13,528 bases of DNA from Rickettsiales bacterium (GTDB lineage: Bacteria; Pseudomonadota; Alphaproteobacteria; TMED109). The stretch spans positions 1-13,528 of the forward strand of contig NZIN01000050.1 in assembly GCA_002689905.1 (NCBI GenBank). Direction: 5' to 3'. Positions 8,074 to 13,528 of this stretch are shown piece after piece. The translations under genes and the position numbers were made by a program. Below the pieces are notes generated by a model. The model saw only the letters and a program-made list of their open reading frames with translations. It did no database searches and was not told the DNA's origin. Each line of letters begins with the position of its first letter. Position 1 is the first letter of the stretch.

Positions 8074-8082
8074 GGTCGTCAA
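8054..8082 (-). promoter_or_regulatory. Candidate sigma70 promoter of mraZ and the dcw cluster
   Basis: TTGACG at 8082-8077 matches the -35 consensus in five of six bases. Seventeen bases later lies TAGCAC (8059-8054), preceded by TGT, which could act as a weak extended -10. A better-looking TATAAA at 8053-8048 is 23 bases from the -35 and so badly spaced. Either choice would start transcription 10-25 bases before the GTG of mraZ. The placement is sensible, but the -10 is poor, so this is a proposal only. A -35-like element is the strongest signal in the spacer. Confidence 0.4.
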
Positions 8083-8155
8083 TGACACAAATAAAAAAAT
8101 ATTATATGTTCTACTTATATATTATATATGTACTATTTTTGTTCCTATAAACTAT

Positions 8156-8484
8156 GAAGATAGTCTATAAGCCGGTTTCTGTATTATGCAGCAATCTATC
8201 TAGAATTAATATTACTATTAATTTCAAGCAACCTACCCAGACTATAAACTGGAGTCTTTAGTCTCTATTTGGTCTTGCTCCCGGTGGGGTTTACCATGCC
8301 ATCCATGTTACCATGGATGCGGTGTGCTCTTACCACACCATTTCACCCTTACTAGTAACTAGCGGTATATTTTCTGCGGCACTATCCCTAAAGTCGCCTT
8401 TGCCGGGTATTACCCGGCACCGTTACTCCTGGAGACCGGACTTTCCTCTTTATAAAAATATAAAGTAGCTGCTCGACTATCTTC
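8156..8484 (-). ncRNA. rnpB: RNase P RNA, bacterial type A
   Basis: This is the catalytic RNA of ribonuclease P, which trims the 5' leader of tRNA precursors. It is about 329 nt. The ends form a perfect 10-bp P1 helix: GAAGATAGTC (8484-8475) pairs with GACTATCTTC (8165-8156). Going 5' to 3', P3 is a 7-bp hairpin with a UUUU loop (8465-8448). Then come the conserved GAGGAAAGTCCGG, P8 (GCCGGGT/ACCCGGC) and P9 (AAAG-GCGA-CTTT). The AAGGGTGAAAtGGTG and GGTAAGAGCACACC blocks follow, then P12, an 8-bp helix with a GUAA loop (8319-8300). Further on are CCGGGAGCAAGACCAAATAG, GGGTAGGTTGCTTGA with the GGU that pairs with tRNA 3' CCA, P18 (ATTAATA-GTAA-TATTAAT), and ACAGAAACCGGCTTATAG near the 3' end. 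The locus is visibly richer in G+C than its neighbours, as expected for a structured RNA. Ends are set by P1 and could be a few bases longer. Confidence 0.97.
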
Positions 8485-8490
8485 TATACT

Positions 8491-8518
8491 AGTTTTTGTT
8501 TATAACACAAAATGTCAA
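8491..8518 (-). promoter_or_regulatory. Candidate promoter of rnpB, overlapping the amidase stop codon
   Basis: A perfect -35 hexamer TTGACA lies at 8518-8513. Its TGA is also the stop codon of the amidase gene. With a 16-base spacer the -10 would be AAAACT (8496-8491), a three-of-six match, and transcription would start about seven bases later at the first base of P1 (8484). The geometry is right and the -35 is exact; the -10 is weak. Confidence 0.55.
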
Positions 8519-9258
8519 GTATTTTTAGATACTTCTATTATTCTATTATATACTTTTTCATCAATAATTCCATTAATGCGCTCAGGCAAGAATCTTCTTT
8601 GGAAAGCCTCAATTACCAGCTTTAAATATATATCAAAGATATTATTTTTTGTGCATTTATATCCAATTTTTGATAACATTTTTTTTATAAAGTAAATATC
8701 GTTATTAACCTGCCCTAGATGAAAAAAAAACTTTTTTTTACTACTATATTTTTTGATAGCTGGAAAATACGCTAATTGTTTTTTTGCAAGGTTACTCCAA
8801 TCAAATAACTCTCCTGGATCTAGTTTTCTTTCTGGCGCTATATCTGAATGTGCCAACACATTCCTTTTATCTATCTTATATTTTTCTAATATATTTTTTA
8901 ACAAAACTTCTAATTTTAAAATTTGATTACTTGGAAACTTTTTATAGCTCAAACCATGTCCATTATTCTGCAGCTCAATTCCAATAGATTCATTATTTAA
9001 TAACTTTTTATTTTTCCAATAAGATATACCTGCATGCCATGCTGTATTCTTTTCCTCAACAATTTTGTATAATATTCCTCTTGAAGAAATTAGCCAATGA
9101 CAACTTACTTTTGAATTAGGGTCATTAAATATACTTAAGGTTTCTGAAAGTTTATTAGTTCCAGTATAGTGAAGTATAATATACTTTATTTTATTTTTTC
9201 TAATAGAAAAGTTAGGTGAAAGTTCATTAATAAAATTAATCTTTTTTTGTTTTTTCAT
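8515..9258 (-). CDS. Zinc N-acetylmuramoyl-L-alanine amidase (Amidase_2, AmpD/AmiD-like) with C-terminal peptidoglycan-binding region
   Basis: This enzyme should cleave the amide bond between N-acetylmuramic (or anhydro-muramic) acid and the stem peptide. The protein is 247 residues. The Amidase_2 domain covers about 24-155, with zinc ligands predicted as H30 (ILHYTGT), H137 (LAHSDIAP) and D147 (KLDPG). E95 in GIELQN and K145 match the catalytic pair of AmiD-type enzymes. WHAG (74-77) is also typical. Residues 178-240 resemble a PG_binding_1 domain, with YKCTKNNIFD and VIEAFQRRFLPERINGIID. I see no signal peptide or lipobox at the N-terminus, which suggests a cytoplasmic recycling role like AmpD, although the two-domain build resembles AmiD. 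The ATG overlaps the end of the upstream J-domain gene by 23 bases. The stop lies in the rnpB promoter. Confidence 0.9.
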   Translation of the reverse strand: MKKQKKINFINELSPNFSIRKNKIKYIILHYTGTNKLSETLSIFNDPNSKVSCHWLISSRGILYKIVEEKNTAWHAGISYWKNKKLLNNESIGIELQNNGHGLSYKKFPSNQILKLEVLLKNILEKYKIDKRNVLAHSDIAPERKLDPGELFDWSNLAKKQLAYFPAIKKYSSKKKFFFHLGQVNNDIYFIKKMLSKIGYKCTKNNIFDIYLKLVIEAFQRRFLPERINGIIDEKVYNRIIEVSKNT

Positions 9259-10000
9259 TTTTTATTTCACTGTAAGCCTTGTTGATTGCTACTAGTTTCT
9301 GGTTGGCTAACTCAATAAACTCTTTTGGTAAACCCATTCCTTGAAGGCGATCAGGGTGATATTCTTTAACAAGCTTTTTATATTTAAGTGTAATATCATT
9401 TATATCTAAATTTTCAGAAACCCCTAATATTTTGTAACTACTTTTATGGTCAGCCTTTTGTTTGCTTCCTCTGTTATAGAAGATATTGTATATGCTATCA
9501 AACTCTTGGTCTGAAAAATAAAAAAATTTTGAAATATTATGCAACATGATTTTTTCTTTCGGATGCAAGTAACCGTCTGCATATGCAATTGAAAATAATG
9601 CATTTAAAATTTCAATCAGTAATGCTTTTTCATTTTTAAAAACTTCATATATTTGCTTAGCTATTTCTTCGTAACCATCTACAGAGTTTTTAGCTGAGTT
9701 AAATATATCGGCAACTGCTATTTCATCTTCCTTAGAAAATTCAAATATTTTTTTAAAAGTTAAAATTTCATTTTTAGATACTTTGCCATCTGCTTTTGCT
9801 AATTTAGCAGACAACGCAATAACACTTGAGGCAAAAACCTCTTCTTTTTTCGATCTATTGTATATATCGTTTCGGTTAGCTAAGTTATTGTAACTTACTT
9901 TATCCACACCATGGCCGGCTGCTATGCCTAAAATTGCACCTATTGGCCCTCCTAAGGCCATACCTGCTGCTCCACCAATTAATTTTCCCCATATACTCAT
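9236..10000 (-). CDS. djlA: DjlA-like protein: glycine-rich N-terminus, TerB domain, C-terminal J domain
   Basis: This is probably a membrane-associated co-chaperone that stimulates DnaK-type Hsp70 ATPase. The protein is 254 residues. The N-terminus (MSIWGKLIGGAAGMALGGPIG) is a Gly/Ala-rich hydrophobic stretch to about residue 29, like the membrane-anchoring, self-associating segment of DjlA. A TerB-like helical domain spans about 52-165, with the paired acidic motifs KADGKVSKNE (69-78) and YADGYLHPKE (140-149). The J domain is at about 187-246, with YKILGVSENLD and the diagnostic HPD tripeptide at 215-217. Domain order and length fit DjlA. It is probably cotranscribed with the overlapping amidase gene downstream. 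Its real partner and substrates cannot be read from sequence; the gene name rests on architecture. Confidence 0.88.
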   Translation of the reverse strand: MSIWGKLIGGAAGMALGGPIGAILGIAAGHGVDKVSYNNLANRNDIYNRSKKEEVFASSVIALSAKLAKADGKVSKNEILTFKKIFEFSKEDEIAVADIFNSAKNSVDGYEEIAKQIYEVFKNEKALLIEILNALFSIAYADGYLHPKEKIMLHNISKFFYFSDQEFDSIYNIFYNRGSKQKADHKSSYKILGVSENLDINDITLKYKKLVKEYHPDRLQGMGLPKEFIELANQKLVAINKAYSEIKNEKTKKD

Positions 10001-10063
10001 ATTATATTATTTTTTAATTAAAGTTTTGTTACTATATATATCAATTAATAGGACAATGTCATA
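10001..10063. promoter_or_regulatory. Divergent intergenic spacer between djlA and the 5-oxoprolinase gene
   Basis: These 63 bases separate two genes transcribed away from each other, so both promoters should lie here or inside the genes. The spacer is almost all A+T. On the plus strand TTGTTA (10027-10032) could be a -35 with a weak TAGGAC 17 bases later. On the minus strand TTGATA occurs, with only a weak -10. AGGA at 10050-10053 is a plausible ribosome binding site, 10 bases before the ATG at 10064. I cannot choose promoters with confidence. Confidence 0.35.
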
Positions 10064-13000
10064 ATGGAAAAAAAAAAATATTGGAATTTTATGATAGATC
10101 AAGGAGGTACATTTACTGATGTAATAGGAATTTCTCCTAACAAGAAAATTATTATTAAAAAAGTGCTCAGCAAAAAAAGAATAACCTCTTATAACCCTAT
10201 ATTAGAAGGAATAAATCAGATAAAAAGAAATTATAAAAAATATTCTAAATACGATATAGATAATATTAAAGTAGGTACAACTATTGGCACTAATGCTTTA
10301 TTAGAGAGAAACGGGAGTAAAGTACTATTACTTGTTACTAAGGGCCTTAATGATAACTTTATAATTGGCACTCAACAAAGAGAGAATATCTTTGCAAGGC
10401 ATTTTATAAGAAAAGACAACATTTTTTCTAGTATTCTAGCAGTTGATGAGAGAGTTACCTATAAAGGAAAAATATTAATTAAATTAAATGAAGACAAAAT
10501 TTTAGAGGATTTAAAAGGGTTTTTTAAAAAGGGTTATCGCTCCATTGCTATAGTTCTTTTAAATAGTTTTACTTATCCTGTTCATGAAAAAAAAATTGAA
10601 AATATAGCAAAAAAAATAGGCTTTATAAATATATCTTGTAGTAATAAAGTTAGTCCCACAATTAATTTTACTAGTAGAGGTTTTACTACTCTTGTAGATG
10701 CTTATTTAAATCCACTTATTCAAAATTATATACAATTTATAGAAAATAATTGTGCTGCTAAAAATATCTTTTATATGCAATCTAATGGCCTGCTTACAAG
10801 CAACTATAAATTTAGTGGGAAAAATTCAGTTCTTTCTGGACCAGCAGGAGGCGTCAATGGAGGCATAGGAATTGCAAAAAAAAATAAAATAAAAAAAATT
10901 ATTGGCTTTGATATGGGGGGTACGTCTGCAGATATTTGGAACTATGACGGTCAAATTGAAAAAAAATCAGAAACTATAATTTCAGGTATTTTTATAAAAA
11001 CTCCTAGTCTTGATATATCAAGTATAGCTTCTGGTGGAGGTTCCATTGTTAAATATGAAAATAAAAGATTTATAGTAGGCCCAGAAAGCGCTGGGGCCTT
11101 TCCTGGCCCAGCATGTTATAGAAACAATGGACCTCTTACTCTTACTGATTGTAATCTAAGCTTAGGTAGAATTTCTAAAGAAGAATTTCCAAAATATTTT
11201 GGAAAAAATAAAAAATCAAGCATAGATATTAGAGAGGCTAATAATAAATTAAAAGAAATTTATAACGAAGTGAAAAAAGATGCATATTTAATAAAAAACA
11301 AACATGAAGTAGCAGAGTCTTTTATTAATATTGCTATAGAAAATATGGTAAGTGCTATTAAAAAAATTACTATTCAAAAAGGATCAGATATCAGAAAACA
11401 TGCCTTATTAATTTTTGGCTCAGCTTCTGGTCAATATTGTTGCAAAATAGCAGAAAAAATAGGAATAAAAAAAATAATTTTTAGCCCTTATTCTAGTGTT
11501 TTGTCCTCCTATGGAATAGGTTTATCTAAGTATGGATCTGTCAACCAATATTCAGTAGAAAAAGTTTTGCAATTAGCTGTAATAAAAGAACAAAAATTTA
11601 AAATAGATAAACTGTTTCCAGAGAAAAAGTCTAATAAAAAAAACTATACATTACGAATTAAATATTATGGTTGCGATACTATAATACCTATACAGCTGAA
11701 AAATAAAAGAATTTCAGATATTAAAAAAGAATTCTTTAGGAAACATAAAAAGTTATTTGGTTTCAATTACACAAATAGAAAACTTTTTATTGACTCAATT
11801 GAGCTAGAGATAGTTTTTACATTAAATAAATATAAATTAATCAGCGTTAAGAATCATTCAAAAGGAAAAAATAAATTTAAAGAGACCTCAAATTTTTATT
11901 ATAATGGAGAGTGGAAGAAAATAAAAAAATTTAACGCTTCTTATTTCTCAAAGAAAAATGTTAAAATTATAGGCCCAGCTATTTTTAGCGACTTTAATAC
12001 GACGATTTTTATAGAAAAAAATTGGTCTATGAAACAACTACAAACTGATGATTTTAGTTTAGAACAAAAAGAATGTTCCATATTAAAGAAAAATTATATT
12101 CCTGTTAAAAACCCTAATCCAGAAATGCTTGAAATTTTTAATAGTTTATTTTTTTCTATTGCTGATCAAATGGGCATCGTTCTTAAAAAAACTGCACAGT
12201 CTGTTAATATTAAAGAGAGAAAAGACTTTAGTTGTGCTTTATTCAATAGCAAAGGAGAATTAATAGCAAATGCTCCACATATACCAATTCATTTAGGAGC
12301 TATGAGTGATACCATAAAGTTTCTTATTAAAAAACATCATAAATTATTTAGAAAAGGAGTAAGTTTACTTCATAATGATCCTTTTTCAGGTGGAACACAT
12401 TTACCTGATTTAACCGTAGTAACTCCATTTTTAGATAGTAAAAAAAAATCTATATTATTTTTTTTAGCAAATAGAGCTCATCATTCAGATATTGGAGGAA
12501 TAACTCCTGGATCAATGCCAGCTTTTTCAAAAAGTATACTGGACGAGGGAATTGTCTTTGATGGTTTTCCTGTTTTGGCAAATGGAAAAATTCAAGAAAA
12601 GCAAATATTAAAATTTTTGAATACTGGCAAACTTCCTTCAAGAGACGCCCAACAAAACCTATATGATATTAAAGCTCAAATAGCTTCAAATCAAAAAGGT
12701 ATATTGGAACTAAAAAGAGTACTTAATTCATATGGAAAGTTAACAGTTAATAATTATGTAAAATTTATTCAAAAAAACTGTAGTGAAATAATTTCTCAAA
12801 CAATAAAGTCAATACCTACTTCTCAATATAAAGCTAAAATGGATAATGGGGCGGTAATTCAAGTAAAAATTTTTTTTGATAGGAAACTAAATAAATTAAT
12901 TATAAATTTTAATGGAACTTCTAAACAACTCAAGGATAACTTTAATGCTCCTTTAGCAGTAACTAAATCAGTAGTTATATATTTCTTAAGAACATTAGTA

Positions 13001-13528
13001 ACTAATAATATTCCACTAAATGAAGGTTTTTTAAAAAATATCAAAATAATAATACCGGAAAACTCTATGCTAAACCCTAAGTATCCGTCTGCTGTAGTTG
13101 CTGGTAATGTAGAAACTTCACAAACATTAATAGATGTTTTAAATATTTCAACAAAAGTGCAAGCTGCTTGTTATGGAACTATGAATAATATAACTTTTGG
13201 AAATAAAAGTTTTGGTTATTACGAAACTATATGTGGAGGAGAAGGTGCTTCTTTTAAAAACAATGGAGCAGATGCAGTACATTGTCATATGACCAATACC
13301 AGTATAACTGATCCTGAAATTTTAGAATGGTACTACCCTGTAAGATTAACAAAATTTGCTATCAGAAAAAACAGTGGAGGAAAAGGTAAATGGGTCGGTG
13401 GGAATGGAGTAATTAGAGAAATTGAATTTTTAGAAAACTTAGAACTTACTATTTTATCTAATAGAAGAATTATAAACCCATTTGGTTTAAAAACTGAGAA
13501 TAAAGCCCTCACGGGAGAAAATTTAATA
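10064..13528 (+). CDS. oplah: ATP-dependent 5-oxoprolinase (fused HyuA-HyuB type), 3' end missing
   Basis: This large cytoplasmic enzyme hydrolyses 5-oxo-L-proline to L-glutamate with ATP. The frame stays open for 1155 codons to the right edge; full bacterial homologues are around 1200 residues, so only a short C-terminal piece is missing. The HyuA half (to about 680) shows DQGGTFTD (12-19), SGPAGGVNGG, FDMGGTSAD (282-290), SIASGGGS, GPESAGAFPGPACY and FGSASGQYCC (451-460). The HyuB half (from about 684) shows ERKDFSCALF, IANAPHIPIHLG (734-745), NDPFSGGTHLPDLTVV, RAHHSDIGGITPGSMP, FNGTSKQLKDNFNAP, AGNVETSQ (1013-1020), YETICGGEG, CHMTNTSITDPEILEW and ILSNRR. GNVETSQ and HMTNTxxTDPEILE favour 5-oxoprolinase over hydantoinase. 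Several HyuA motifs differ from the usual form. The ATG at 10064 is followed by a run of 11 A. The gene stands alone on this strand and has no evident link to the wall genes. Confidence 0.94.
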   Translation, partial: MEKKKYWNFMIDQGGTFTDVIGISPNKKIIIKKVLSKKRITSYNPILEGINQIKRNYKKYSKYDIDNIKVGTTIGTNALLERNGSKVLLLVTKGLNDNFIIGTQQRENIFARHFIRKDNIFSSILAVDERVTYKGKILIKLNEDKILEDLKGFFKKGYRSIAIVLLNSFTYPVHEKKIENIAKKIGFINISCSNKVSPTINFTSRGFTTLVDAYLNPLIQNYIQFIENNCAAKNIFYMQSNGLLTSNYKFSGKNSVLSGPAGGVNGGIGIAKKNKIKKIIGFDMGGTSADIWNYDGQIEKKSETIISGIFIKTPSLDISSIASGGGSIVKYENKRFIVGPESAGAFPGPACYRNNGPLTLTDCNLSLGRISKEEFPKYFGKNKKSSIDIREANNKLKEIYNEVKKDAYLIKNKHEVAESFINIAIENMVSAIKKITIQKGSDIRKHALLIFGSASGQYCCKIAEKIGIKKIIFSPYSSVLSSYGIGLSKYGSVNQYSVEKVLQLAVIKEQKFKIDKLFPEKKSNKKNYTLRIKYYGCDTIIPIQLKNKRISDIKKEFFRKHKKLFGFNYTNRKLFIDSIELEIVFTLNKYKLISVKNHSKGKNKFKETSNFYYNGEWKKIKKFNASYFSKKNVKIIGPAIFSDFNTTIFIEKNWSMKQLQTDDFSLEQKECSILKKNYIPVKNPNPEMLEIFNSLFFSIADQMGIVLKKTAQSVNIKERKDFSCALFNSKGELIANAPHIPIHLGAMSDTIKFLIKKHHKLFRKGVSLLHNDPFSGGTHLPDLTVVTPFLDSKKKSILFFLANRAHHSDIGGITPGSMPAFSKSILDEGIVFDGFPVLANGKIQEKQILKFLNTGKLPSRDAQQNLYDIKAQIASNQKGILELKRVLNSYGKLTVNNYVKFIQKNCSEIISQTIKSIPTSQYKAKMDNGAVIQVKIFFDRKLNKLIINFNGTSKQLKDNFNAPLAVTKSVVIYFLRTLVTNNIPLNEGFLKNIKIIIPENSMLNPKYPSAVVAGNVETSQTLIDVLNISTKVQAACYGTMNNITFGNKSFGYYETICGGEGASFKNNGADAVHCHMTNTSITDPEILEWYYPVRLTKFAIRKNSGGKGKWVGGNGVIREIEFLENLELTILSNRRIINPFGLKTENKALTGENLI

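Noticed and set aside
8093..8155. Rho-independent terminator for rnpB
   Set aside because: A T7 run exists, but there is no G+C-containing hairpin directly before it; the weak A-U hairpin is too far away to call.
8300..8319. Perfect inverted repeat CATCCATG-N4-CATGGATG as an operator or terminator
   Set aside because: It is the P12 helix of RNase P RNA with its GUAA loop.
12450..13044. Minus-strand open frames of 63 and 61 codons (12450-12641, 12859-13044)
   Set aside because: They lie opposite the conserved HyuB half of 5-oxoprolinase and have no recognisable features.
10064..13528. Possible frameshift or pseudogene in the long 5-oxoprolinase
   Set aside because: Checks of the reading frame at several points (about 11400, 11640, 12240, 13100, 13200) show motifs of both halves in the same frame with no stop; it is only cut by the window edge.
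1..13528. Mobile element, CRISPR array, toxin-antitoxin pair, tRNA or novel defence system
   Set aside because: I found no transposase, terminal inverted repeats, regularly spaced repeats, tRNA-like fold or unexplained gene group; nearly all of the window is assigned to well-known families.

Overview
The window looks like a chromosomal segment of a very A+T-rich, gene-dense alphaproteobacterium. About three quarters of the bases are A or T by eye, and lysine, isoleucine and asparagine codons dominate. A streamlined marine lineage of the SAR11/HIMB59 kind is my guess, from composition and tight packing; the sequence alone does not prove it. The neighbourhood itself (TerB-DnaJ protein, N-acetylmuramoyl-L-alanine amidase, RNase P RNA, mraZ, rsmH, ftsL, ftsI, mur genes) is, as I recall, a conserved alphaproteobacterial arrangement. 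The MurE DNPR motif indicates meso-diaminopimelate peptidoglycan, as in Gram-negative bacteria.

Layout. Positions 1-8024 (minus strand) hold the first eight genes of the division and cell wall (dcw) cluster. Read in transcription order they are mraZ, rsmH, ftsL, ftsI, murE, murF, mraY and murD; murD is cut by the left edge. Every junction is between +6 and -14 bases, so this is one translationally linked unit. A candidate promoter and an imperfect 12-base direct repeat lie just upstream of mraZ. Positions 8156-8484 encode RNase P RNA on the minus strand, with a perfect 10-bp P1 helix and recognisable P3, P8, P9, P12 and P18 elements. Its promoter appears to overlap the stop codon of the next gene. 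Positions 8515-10000 (minus) hold a zinc amidase with a C-terminal peptidoglycan-binding region, overlapped by 23 bases with an upstream DjlA-like TerB/J-domain protein. A 63-base divergent spacer separates these from a long plus-strand gene, from 10064 to the right edge, for ATP-dependent 5-oxoprolinase (fused HyuA-HyuB type). That gene is still open at the edge.

How the genes work together. MurE, MurF and MurD build the UDP-MurNAc-pentapeptide in the cytoplasm, MraY transfers it to undecaprenyl phosphate as lipid I, and FtsI cross-links septal peptidoglycan with FtsL in the divisome. MraZ and RsmH are the usual regulator and 16S rRNA methyltransferase at the head of the cluster. The amidase probably acts in wall turnover or recycling. 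RNase P matures tRNAs, and 5-oxoprolinase returns 5-oxoproline to glutamate; neither is functionally tied to the wall cluster.

I found no mobile element, CRISPR array, phage gene, tRNA or novel multi-gene system. The points worth a second look are small: an altered KTG motif in FtsI, altered motifs in the HyuA half of 5-oxoprolinase, an 11-A run at its start, the mraZ upstream repeat, the rnpB promoter overlap, and the TTG start of murE.
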